Of a DNA stretch of 48,193 nucleotides, positions 41,223 to 48,193 are shown in pieces. Position numbers and translations under genes: made by a program. The stretch is from NCBI GenBank assembly GCA_913041495.1, contig CAJWHT010000019.1, positions 1 to 48,193 on the forward strand, read 5' to 3'. Origin of the DNA: an uncultured Desulfobacteraceae bacterium. Its GTDB lineage: Bacteria > Desulfobacterota > Desulfobacteria > Desulfobacterales > Desulfobacteraceae. The notes beneath the pieces are model-generated. The model did not search any database. It was not told where the DNA came from and saw only the letters and a program-made list of their open reading frames with translations. Position 1 is the first letter of the stretch, and every line of letters begins with the position of its first letter.

Positions 41223-42359
41223 ATGAAGAGATTATCTTTAGGTTCGTTAACCGTCCTTTTGCTCCTGTTGCTGTGGCTGGGCTGTTCCGGTAATGAACCT
41301 ATGACCATCGGTATAGTGGCCAGCTTGTCCGGCAGGACGTCCCAGCTTGGGGTTTCGGCCAGGAATGCGGTCCAGCTTGCCGTGGCCGAGGCCAATGAGA
41401 AGGGCGGTGTCAACGGCCGAGAGATTCGCCTCATGGTCCGGGACAACCAGGGGGATCCAGACGTCTGTGCGGACGCCGTCAGTGAACTCACAGAACTGGG
41501 CGTTGAAGGTATCATCGGGCCTCTCATGAGCCAGATGGCCGCCGGTGTGTTAGACCGGATTCAGGAGGTACCCGTGGTGGTGATCAGCCCGACGATCTCC
41601 GCCGATGCTTACAAAGACAGGGATGATTTTTTCTTCCGGCTCATGCCCGTTGCAAGCCAGGAGGCAAAGACCATGGCATCGGTTATCGCCAAGGACGGAT
41701 ACCGCCGCACCGCCGTGGTATACGACGCCGCCAATAAAGCCTATACGGAACCTGTATTCACTCTGTTCAAATCCACCTATGAACAGAACGGGGGCCAGGT
41801 GGTATACACAAATAATCTCAAGGGAAACACCCTCCACGGGAACGGGGAAAAACCTTTCGGCAGTATCGCCGAGGCAATTCTCGCCTCAAAGGCTGAGGCC
41901 CTCTATATTATCTCCAGCGGTATCGATGCGGCCGCACTTACCCAGCAGATCAGAAAACGGACAACAACCATCCGCTTTTACGGGGCCTACTGGGTCAAAA
42001 CCGGGAATATCATCCAGCGCGGGGGACGCAGTGTGGAAGGGCTGACCATTGCCGCTCCTTTTGAGCGGAAGGATAAATCCGCTGAATACAAGGCCTTTGC
42101 AGCCCGCCACCAAAAGATGTTCAACACAGACCCAGGCTTTGTGGCGGTCTACGCCTATGATGCCACCCAGGTGCTGCTCCGGGCCATCGGCCAAAGCGTC
42201 GGACAGGGGCCCGAAGGCATCAAAAATGCCATTTTGGACCACAAAACATTCAACGGTCTTGAAGAACCCTTTGAAATCAATGCTTACGGAGACACCATCC
42301 GTTCCACCATGATCATGACCGTTGAAAATGGACGGTTTGTGCGGCGGGGCGGTCAATGA
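41223..42359 (+). CDS. LivK-type periplasmic ligand-binding lipoprotein (378 aa)
   Basis: The lipobox LWLGC puts the acylated Cys at residue 21, so the mature protein is membrane-tethered in the periplasm. It has the Peripla_BP_6 fold used for branched-chain amino acids, amides and similar ligands: TIGIVASLSGRTSQLGVSA, GVNGREIRLMVRDNQGDP, GIIGPLMSQMA and ISPTISAD. No ABC permease genes follow; the stop overlaps the next start by four bases and that gene is a sensor kinase, so the protein probably senses rather than transports. GGGAGG lies before ATG 41223. Confidence 0.88.
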   Translation: MKRLSLGSLTVLLLLLLWLGCSGNEPMTIGIVASLSGRTSQLGVSARNAVQLAVAEANEKGGVNGREIRLMVRDNQGDPDVCADAVSELTELGVEGIIGPLMSQMAAGVLDRIQEVPVVVISPTISADAYKDRDDFFFRLMPVASQEAKTMASVIAKDGYRRTAVVYDAANKAYTEPVFTLFKSTYEQNGGQVVYTNNLKGNTLHGNGEKPFGSIAEAILASKAEALYIISSGIDAAALTQQIRKRTTTIRFYGAYWVKTGNIIQRGGRSVEGLTIAAPFERKDKSAEYKAFAARHQKMFNTDPGFVAVYAYDATQVLLRAIGQSVGQGPEGIKNAILDHKTFNGLEEPFEINAYGDTIRSTMIMTVENGRFVRRGGQ

Positions 42360-44944
42360 AGCAACGCAGTCTCAAATGGGCGCTTATCACAAGCCTGATT
42401 CTTGCAATGGCAGTGCCCCTTGCCGTTACCGGCACCCTGTTCACCCGGATTCTGGCAGACGCCATGAAGCAGCGGATCATTTCCGTCAACGAAAGTCTGT
42501 CCTACAGTTTTATCGATCAGATCGATGCCTACCTGAACAATGCCCTCAACGATCTTTCCACCCTGCGGACCATGGTGGAAAAGCAGGACTTTGAAATGCT
42601 CAATTACACCTCCCTGCTGGACTCCATACGCCACAACAAGGAGCATTTCACCAAGATCCAGATTATCAACCGGGACGGCTACATCAAATTCATCTCCCCC
42701 TATCATAAGGACTGGATCAACCTGGATATGTCCAGAAACAAAATTTTCACAGAACCGGTACGGACCGGAAGCCCCTATTGGTCACCGGCCTTTATCGCTT
42801 CGGATTCCGGACACTCGGCGGTTTCCTTATCCATTCCCTTTGAAAACGGTGTGATGACAGGTTTTTTGTCCCTGGCGAATCTAAGGCGGGCCGCAGAAAA
42901 AATTGCCCATGGTAAAAACATCCATATCACCATCACGGACCAGACGTCCAGCTTCATCGTCCACCACATGGAAGCCCAGGTATACCAGCGGGGATTTGAT
43001 GCCAATTACGACCGTTTCAGGGAATCCTACAAAGACCGGCAGCTCATCACCGACGTCATCTCCCATCAGGGCAAAGAGATGTTTATCACCGCCGGCATGA
43101 TCCCGAAAACAGAATGGTCCATTGTCTTTTACCAGCCCGTGGAAGAGGTGTTTTACCCCATCCGCCTCTTTTACACATATATGGTGCTGGGCTTTGCATT
43201 TCTTACCGGTGTCACCATCCTGCTCTGCCTCAAACATATCAATCTTGTCATCTCCACCATCGAAAAATTCACCCGGTACGCCCGGGTCATCGCCCGGGGG
43301 CAATACGGCAAAGGCACACTTCCGGTTCAGTACAGGGAATTTTCCGAATTATCCAACCAGTTTTCCGCCATGGCCGATGCGGTGAGAACAAGGGAGCGGA
43401 AACTGCGGGAAAACCAGGAACGGTACAGAAGTATTTTTAATGCCGCCAAGGATGCCATCCTCATCGCCGATGCCCAGACCGGCCGGATCCTGGATGTCAA
43501 TGCCTTTGCCTGCGACCTGTTTGACTACCCGAGAAAAAAATTTCTAACCCTGTCCATGACAAATATATCCGCCCGCCCCGGACAGATGAAACGCATTCTT
43601 GGCCGGGAGGAATCGTGGATACCGGAATGCCCCCTCTTAAAGGCGGACAAAAGCACGTTTACCGCGGAATTATCCATCAGCTTCTTTACCCCGCCGGGCA
43701 CCCATACCGTCTGCACCATTGTGGCCAGGGACATCACCCAGCGCATTGCAGAGCACCATGAAAAAGAACGGATGCAAAAAATGCTGGGCCACGCCCAGAA
43801 GATGGAAGCCATCGGCCGGCTTGCCGGAGGCATTGCCCATGATTTCAACAACATTCTCACCGCCATTGTGGGGTATGCGGAACTCAGCCGAACAAAAGCC
43901 CCCGAAGGCTCCCCACTGGTCAAATACACCACCCGTGTACTCACTGCGGCCCAGCGGGCCAAGGAACTTGTGGACCAGATCCTGACCTTTGCCCGGACAT
44001 CCCGTGCGGAAAAAAAGCCGGTCCAGGTCAACCTTATTCTAAATGAGGTCAACAAGTTTATCCGGGCCTCCATCCCGGCATCCATAGATATCAAGACCGA
44101 CATCACTTCGGACCACTGGGTTATGGCAGATCCCATCCAGCTTCACCAGGTCATCATGAATCTTTGCACCAATGCCTGGCATGCCATGAAGGAAACCGGG
44201 GGCACCCTTACCCTCACCCTTGGCCCCCTGGACACACCGGTGTTGAATCCCTCCGGGGATTTTTTGCCGGGCAAAACACTGCGTTTGACGGTGGGCGACA
44301 CCGGGCACGGGATTGCACCCGAAGACCTCACCAAGATCTTTGACCCCTATTTCACCACAAAAGCGGCAGGGGAAGGCACGGGTATGGGATTATCCGTTGT
44401 TCAGGGCATCCTGCGGGATATGGCCGGTCATATCGAAGTAAAAAGCACCCCGGGCCAGGGAACGGTGTTTACCATTCTTCTGCCGGCAGCGGAGGTGACG
44501 GATCCGGAAAGCATTCCGGAGGCCGTCGGGGTCAAAGGCGGTGACGAAACCATCCTGGTGGTGGATGATGAAAAGGAAATTACCCGGGTGATGAAACTGA
44601 TTCTTTCAGGTTTGGGATATCGGGTGGAAACCCGCAACGATCCCCGGCAGGCCTTATCCTATTTCAAGGAAGACCCGGACCGGTTCGATCTGGTGATTTC
44701 AGATATGACCATGCCCGGTATCAGCGGCAAGGATCTGGCAGAAGAACTCATGGCCCTGCGTCCGGACCTGCCCATTATCATCTGTACCGGATTTCACGAA
44801 TCCATGACCCAGGAGCGCGCCGAAGCGATGGGCATAAAAACGCTCTTATTCAAGCCTGTGGAAAAAGGACGGCTGGCAGCCGCCATACGTGATGCCCTGG
44901 ACAAGGAAAATCCTGAGGCACCTGTGGCGAACCGCAGGGCCTGA
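42356..44944 (+). CDS. Cache-domain hybrid histidine kinase (862 aa)
   Basis: TM1 (about 8-30), an extracytoplasmic Cache-type sensor (about 35-265, with FTKIQIINRDGYIKFISPYH), TM2 (about 280-300), HAMP-like linker, PAS (about 355-480), HisKA with His495 (GGIAHDFNNILTAIVGY), HATPase (GTGMGLSVVQGI) and REC with Asp783 (VISDMTMPGISG). It overlaps the lipoprotein gene by four bases, so the binding protein likely presents its ligand to this sensor. No separate regulator is encoded next. A short GGGCC/GGCCC hairpin (44937-44950) at the stop codon could act as a weak terminator. Confidence 0.9.
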   Translation: MKQRSLKWALITSLILAMAVPLAVTGTLFTRILADAMKQRIISVNESLSYSFIDQIDAYLNNALNDLSTLRTMVEKQDFEMLNYTSLLDSIRHNKEHFTKIQIINRDGYIKFISPYHKDWINLDMSRNKIFTEPVRTGSPYWSPAFIASDSGHSAVSLSIPFENGVMTGFLSLANLRRAAEKIAHGKNIHITITDQTSSFIVHHMEAQVYQRGFDANYDRFRESYKDRQLITDVISHQGKEMFITAGMIPKTEWSIVFYQPVEEVFYPIRLFYTYMVLGFAFLTGVTILLCLKHINLVISTIEKFTRYARVIARGQYGKGTLPVQYREFSELSNQFSAMADAVRTRERKLRENQERYRSIFNAAKDAILIADAQTGRILDVNAFACDLFDYPRKKFLTLSMTNISARPGQMKRILGREESWIPECPLLKADKSTFTAELSISFFTPPGTHTVCTIVARDITQRIAEHHEKERMQKMLGHAQKMEAIGRLAGGIAHDFNNILTAIVGYAELSRTKAPEGSPLVKYTTRVLTAAQRAKELVDQILTFARTSRAEKKPVQVNLILNEVNKFIRASIPASIDIKTDITSDHWVMADPIQLHQVIMNLCTNAWHAMKETGGTLTLTLGPLDTPVLNPSGDFLPGKTLRLTVGDTGHGIAPEDLTKIFDPYFTTKAAGEGTGMGLSVVQGILRDMAGHIEVKSTPGQGTVFTILLPAAEVTDPESIPEAVGVKGGDETILVVDDEKEITRVMKLILSGLGYRVETRNDPRQALSYFKEDPDRFDLVISDMTMPGISGKDLAEELMALRPDLPIIICTGFHESMTQERAEAMGIKTLLFKPVEKGRLAAAIRDALDKENPEAPVANRRA

Positions 44945-44967
44945 CGGCCCGGTTTAATATCGGCGCA

Positions 44968-46056
44968 TCAGACCATAAAGACAGGTTTTACCTTCGACAA
45001 CCCGGGAATGACGGTATTGGTCCGGATAACCCCTTCAATCTGCCGGATGTTCTGATCCACGAACTCTGCGATGGTCTCCGCATCCGAGGCCAGAAAATCC
45101 CGCTTTAGCACCATCTTCGCAAGGATATCAATGGTGCCGTGCACCGAATGCACCTCCTGGATTTCTTCTAAGCCATAAAGCTGATCGATGATTTCAAACT
45201 GGGAGGTGGTATTCACATCAATAAAGACAAAGGCGGTGATGGTCCGCTTCATCTCGGGATATTCCGGTGTGGTTTTTTCCAGCATGGATTTTCTGAACTT
45301 TTCCATGCTCTTGGGGATCACCTGGTCAATACCGATCCCGTACCGCCGTCCCGCACTCCTTGTCCAGTGGTGGTAAGAAATATAGGCATAAAGGTCGCCA
45401 ATGGTGCGGCCGGGAAAATACTTCATCAACCCGCCGGAGGAAATAATAGCGGTCATGGGGACATAAATGGTGGAGAACCAGTCCTGTGCCGCCTTGTTCA
45501 GGTCGCAATCCTTTCCGGACTGGCTGGCGAGATAAAGCTGATGCTTCTTGATCTGTTTCTCCAGAAACTTGTACTTGCCCACCTCGGTGAGATCGATTTT
45601 TTCCCGCAGGCCGGTTTTTTCAAAAAATTCCTTTTTTTCGATATAGATCAGGTTTTCCATGGTGTTTCTGCCCGAAAGCAGTTCCACCACCTTGGCCTTG
45701 ATATCCGTCCACCCCAGTTCCTTGGCTGCCGCCACCCGGTGATTGCCGTCCAGGACGAAGTAATCGTTGCGGATCTGATACAGGTTTACCGGCGGCAGTT
45801 TCCCCCCCTCGCGCATGGTCCGCTTGATGTCGGCAAACCGTTTGCCGGACACGTGTTTTTTGGGCCTGAACCGAGAGTCAAAATCATGGTATTTGCCCAC
45901 ACTGCCCGTGATTTTATCAAGGGGAATGGTGAGTACGCCATGATCGATAAACTCGACATCCTCTTCCTTGGCCTGCTGTTCGTTAAAAGACGTCACGTGG
46001 TCATCATCCAGGCGTTGACCTTCCATTCCAAACAGAAAACGCAGGAAATTTTTCAT
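44968..46056 (-). CDS. ParB-like N-terminal domain plus Lrp/AsnC RAM-like domain protein (362 aa)
   Basis: Residues about 40-125 resemble the ParB/Srx nuclease fold: IPLDKI at the strand, then LDGNHRVAAAKELG (DGNHR at 103-107), which in Srx/ParB proteins binds a nucleotide. The last ~95 residues (from about 265) read as an Lrp/AsnC-type RAM domain (AFVFIDVNTTSQFEIIDQLYGLEEIQEVHSVHG), a small-molecule-sensing dimeric fold. The middle is unassigned. No HTH is evident, so DNA binding is uncertain. It starts three bases after the metallophosphoesterase stop, so the two form a tight operon. Function unknown. Confidence 0.75.
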   Translation of the reverse strand: MKNFLRFLFGMEGQRLDDDHVTSFNEQQAKEEDVEFIDHGVLTIPLDKITGSVGKYHDFDSRFRPKKHVSGKRFADIKRTMREGGKLPPVNLYQIRNDYFVLDGNHRVAAAKELGWTDIKAKVVELLSGRNTMENLIYIEKKEFFEKTGLREKIDLTEVGKYKFLEKQIKKHQLYLASQSGKDCDLNKAAQDWFSTIYVPMTAIISSGGLMKYFPGRTIGDLYAYISYHHWTRSAGRRYGIGIDQVIPKSMEKFRKSMLEKTTPEYPEMKRTITAFVFIDVNTTSQFEIIDQLYGLEEIQEVHSVHGTIDILAKMVLKRDFLASDAETIAEFVDQNIRQIEGVIRTNTVIPGLSKVKPVFMV

Positions 46057-46059
46057 GGT

Positions 46060-46686
46060 TTAGACCTCTATCAGGGTATACCCGCAGGTGTTAATGACCC
46101 GGGTATCGTTCACCCGGGTGATGCGTTCTTCAAACTTGTCAAAGGCGTCGTGCACATGGCCGTGAATAAAATAATCCGGCCGCTGCCGCTGGATCAGCCG
46201 GTTAAATACGTCAAACCCCCTGTGGCAAAGATCTTCCCGGTCGTGGACATGCCTGGGGGGGGCATGGGTGACCACCATATGGATCGGCCGTTTCCGCCAG
46301 ATCCTGAATCCCATCCAGAAGAGGATTTTTTTCATCATGGCATCGGTGTACTGATTCGGGCGCCCATTATACCACATGGACCCTTCAAGGCCCAGAATGT
46401 TTAATGATCCCAGCGACACCACCCGGGCATGTATATTGTCACACCCCATGGGATTGGTCCGGGTATACCGGATATCATGATTTCCCTTCACGTAGTACAA
46501 GGGGCTGTCCAGGCGGTCCCGCAAAAAAGACAGATATTCGGGTTCCATATCCCCGCAGGAGACGATCAGGTCCACCGGGGGCAGGGATTTGGATTCCACG
46601 TCCCGGGTCAGATCGTCTTCGATAAAATCCGATACGCAAAGGATTTTCAGATTATGGGTCCGGCCCAGTGTATGTAAAACGGCCAT
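46060..46686 (-). CDS. Calcineurin-like metallophosphoesterase (208 aa)
   Basis: The metallophosphoesterase motifs are Gly45-Asp46 (CGDMEPE), GNHD (68-71), VTHAPP with His141 and GHVH with His177 and His179. The first metal ligand motif, normally D-x-H, reads SDFI (Asp20, then Ile22 where His is expected), so metal site 1 is altered; some family branches show this. Substrate unknown; phosphodiester or nucleotide hydrolysis expected. ATG 46686 has AGGAA upstream; an upstream ATG at 46701 lacks one. A promoter lies at 46719-46748. It leads the ParB/RAM gene by three bases. Confidence 0.82.
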   Translation of the reverse strand: MAVLHTLGRTHNLKILCVSDFIEDDLTRDVESKSLPPVDLIVSCGDMEPEYLSFLRDRLDSPLYYVKGNHDIRYTRTNPMGCDNIHARVVSLGSLNILGLEGSMWYNGRPNQYTDAMMKKILFWMGFRIWRKRPIHMVVTHAPPRHVHDREDLCHRGFDVFNRLIQRQRPDYFIHGHVHDAFDKFEERITRVNDTRVINTCGYTLIEV

Positions 46687-47100
46687 GTAAGCTTCCTGCA
46701 AATGTTAAAATTCGCAGAATCATACGATGGAAGGTCAAACCAAGTCAATACGAGGGACGGCGATCTTATAAGACATTGGAATGGATAGACCATTCGTCTT
46801 GTCAATCCAGACACTTAGCCAGATCACCTAAGTTTTTATGCCAGGATCATTTATTATTTCCCAATACCCGGCCCATCTTTTTTAATTGACTTTCCAGGGC
46901 ATTCAAGATATGTCGCTAACGTGGTAGCAACAGATATCGAATATAACCGGACACATAAATAGTGCTTGCCATTTAGAAAAATTATGCTAAGTATTAATCT
47001 CACTAATAGGAGGGTTTATCGTTAGTTTAACTTGATTATGTGACTTCTGTTTTCACTGTTTAAATAGGAGCCACCGTCAACCATTTTTAGGAGGAGAAAG
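46687..47100. other. Gene-free divergent region before amino-acid transporter operon
   Basis: This 414-base stretch holds the leftward promoter at 46719-46748, a palindrome TCTTATAAGA (46764-46773), a hairpin GAATGG-ATAGA-CCATTC (46779-46795) and a weak rightward promoter candidate, TTGCCA-N16-TAAGTA (46966-46993), before the ABC binding-protein gene. AGGAGGAG lies just before ATG 47101. No gene seen. Confidence 0.45.
46719..46748 (-). promoter_or_regulatory. Probable promoter of metallophosphoesterase operon
   Basis: On the minus strand, TTGACT (46743-46748) is followed after 18 bases by TATGAT (46719-46724), some 33 bases before ATG 46686. Five of six bases match in each hexamer. Confidence 0.6.
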
Positions 47101-47922
47101 ATGAAAAAAGTTTTAGTATCGTTGTTCGCCCTGGCATTTGTTCTCATCTCTGCACCGGCATTCAGTGCAGACATCGAACTGGCTAAGAAATCCACTCTGG
47201 AAGCCATTGTCAAGGCAGGCAAAATCCGTGTTGGTTTCGAATCCGGTTACCTTCCCTTTGAAATGACCAACACCAAAGGTAACTTCATGGGTTTCGACAT
47301 CGACATGTCCAAACAGCTCGCCAAAGCCATGGGTGTTAAGTTCGAACCTGTGAACACCGCATGGGACGGTATCATCCCCGCACTGATCACCGACAAAATC
47401 GATGTTATCATCGGCGGCATGACCGTTACCCAGGAAAGAAACCTGGCCATCAACTTCTCCGATCCTTACATCGTTGTAGGACAGGCCATTCTGGTGAACA
47501 ACAGACTCAAGGGTAAAATCAACTCTTTTAAAGACCTGAACGATCCCAAGTACACCGTTTGCTCCAAACTGGGCACCACCGGCGAACAGGCTGTTAAAAA
47601 ATACATCCCCAAAGCCACCTACAAATCTTTTGAAGTAGAATCCGAAGCCTGCATGGAAGTTATCCAGGGCAACGCCGACGCCACCGTATACGACCTGCCC
47701 CTGATCGAGTTCTTCCAGGCAGCCCACGGTGAAGGCAAAACCTTTGCACTGAACAAACCCTTTACTTTCGAACCTCTGGCCATTGGCCTGAGAAAAGGTG
47801 ATCCCGACTTCCTGAACTTTTTGAACAACTTCATCCGCCAGTACAAAAACGACGGCAGATGGCAGAAATCCTACGACAAGTGGATCAAGTCCAACGAATG
47901 GCAGAAAGATCTCCAGAATTAG
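47101..47922 (+). CDS. Periplasmic substrate-binding protein, polar amino-acid ABC transporter (273 aa)
   Basis: Signal peptide 1-23 (LVSLFALAFVLISAPAFSA). Family 3 solute-binding protein: IRVGFESGYLPFEM, MGFDIDMSKQLAKAMG, the signature WDGIIPALITDKIDVIIGGMTVTQERN and FSDPYIVVG are characteristic of polar amino-acid (Gln, Arg, His, cystine) binders. It delivers substrate to the permease encoded downstream. The upstream AGGAGGAG gives a strong ribosome site, and a strong terminator after it probably lets this gene be expressed more than the membrane parts. Exact amino acid not determined. Confidence 0.92.
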   Translation: MKKVLVSLFALAFVLISAPAFSADIELAKKSTLEAIVKAGKIRVGFESGYLPFEMTNTKGNFMGFDIDMSKQLAKAMGVKFEPVNTAWDGIIPALITDKIDVIIGGMTVTQERNLAINFSDPYIVVGQAILVNNRLKGKINSFKDLNDPKYTVCSKLGTTGEQAVKKYIPKATYKSFEVESEACMEVIQGNADATVYDLPLIEFFQAAHGEGKTFALNKPFTFEPLAIGLRKGDPDFLNFLNNFIRQYKNDGRWQKSYDKWIKSNEWQKDLQN

Positions 47923-47947
47923 GATCGTTTTGTAGAATGTAAATACA

Positions 47948-47980
47948 GGGCCGGCAGTTCACACTGCCGGCCCGTTTTTT
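47948..47980 (+). terminator. Terminator/attenuator between binding protein and permease
   Basis: An 11-bp stem GGGCCGGCAGT with ACTGCCGGCCC and a TCAC loop, followed by G and six T. It sits inside the operon and would reduce downstream permease transcripts relative to the binding protein. Confidence 0.9.
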
Positions 47981-47993
47981 AAGGCGGACGTAT

Positions 47994-48193
47994 ATGGAAC
48001 AAAACATATCCAATATCAAGCGGTTAAGCAACCCGACAGCCTATCTCTTTTCAGTCATCGGATTCTTTGTCCTGGTGGGCCTGGTCATCGGCGCGGTCTG
48101 GGGAGCCACCGCGGCTGTCGAGTATCAGTGGCGCTGGTTCAAAGTGCCCAAGTACTTCATGTACCAAGAATCCGTTATCATCCATGCCTCAGG
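47994..48193 (+). CDS. Polar amino-acid ABC transporter permease, N-terminal part
   Basis: ATG 47994 has AAGGCGG upstream, and the frame stays open through the right edge for 66 residues. It reads a polar start (MEQNISNIKRLSN), then a long hydrophobic segment (YLFSVIGFFVLVGLVIG), then AVEYQWRWFKVPKYF. This looks like the first membrane helix of a HisM-type inner-membrane permease. Position after the family 3 binding protein supports it. Confidence 0.75.
   Translation, partial: MEQNISNIKRLSNPTAYLFSVIGFFVLVGLVIGAVWGATAAVEYQWRWFKVPKYFMYQESVIIHAS

Noticed and set aside
46668-46889. Plus-strand 73-codon frame
   Set aside because: No ribosome site; overlaps the promoter of the metallophosphoesterase operon.
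1-48193. CRISPR array or insertion sequence
   Set aside because: No regularly spaced repeats and no transposase or terminal inverted repeats were found; only the integrase-type element is supported.

Overview
The window looks like chromosome from a sulfate-reducing Desulfobacterota, most likely a Desulfobacteraceae (Desulfobacter-like) bacterium. This is an inference from the split, ferredoxin-bearing glutamate synthase, the abundance of large PAS/GAF/7TMR-DISM hybrid kinases, and the GC-rich backbone from about 11.8 kb onward. The first ~10.27 kb is clearly more AT-rich and is an integrated element.

Region 1 (1-10271), genomic island. A tyrosine integrase (8883-10085, minus) sits beside a 3' fragment of a tRNA-Glu(CTC) gene (10223-10271) that is still followed by its terminator. 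The island therefore lies to the left and its other end, with the restored tRNA, is outside the window. The island carries an excisionase-like regulator, a RepB-type primase/initiator and small accessory genes (619-3647, minus), and the start of a neutral-ceramidase-like secreted enzyme at the left edge (1-403, minus). Its most interesting cargo is a compact plus-strand cluster at 4187-7224: a SpeD-like (AdoMet decarboxylase fold) pyruvoyl enzyme, a YkgJ-type cysteine-cluster protein, a 46-residue Cys-containing peptide with a near-perfect Shine-Dalgarno site, a radical SAM/SPASM enzyme and a membrane-anchored small protein. This reads as a RiPP (ribosomally made, modified peptide) pathway that I cannot match to a named class.

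Region 2 (10272-11832), AT-rich border. A membrane-anchored histidine-kinase half (HisKA without ATPase) and a ribbon-helix-helix regulator are separated from the core by a 470-base stretch rich in ATACAA half-sites, including a perfect 25-bp palindrome.

Region 3 (11833-34242), signalling block. An alpha/beta hydrolase is followed by a secreted VWA protein co-transcribed with a histidine kinase and an OmpR-type regulator. Then come a sigma54-type regulator with an altered GAFTGA loop, a 1142-residue PAS/REC/HPt hybrid kinase overlapping an HD-GYP response regulator, and a ~1279-residue PAS/GAF hybrid kinase. A long-chain acyl-CoA ligase, a 7TMR-DISM hybrid kinase and a double-Cache chemoreceptor complete it.

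Region 4 (34525-48193), metabolism and transport. A NifX/NifB-like small protein and a PlsC-type acyltransferase precede a three-gene split glutamate synthase with its own sigma70-like promoter. Next are a periplasmic ligand-binding lipoprotein overlapping a Cache hybrid kinase, a divergent pair (metallophosphoesterase plus ParB-like/Lrp-RAM-like protein), and the start of a polar amino-acid ABC transporter operon that runs off the right edge.
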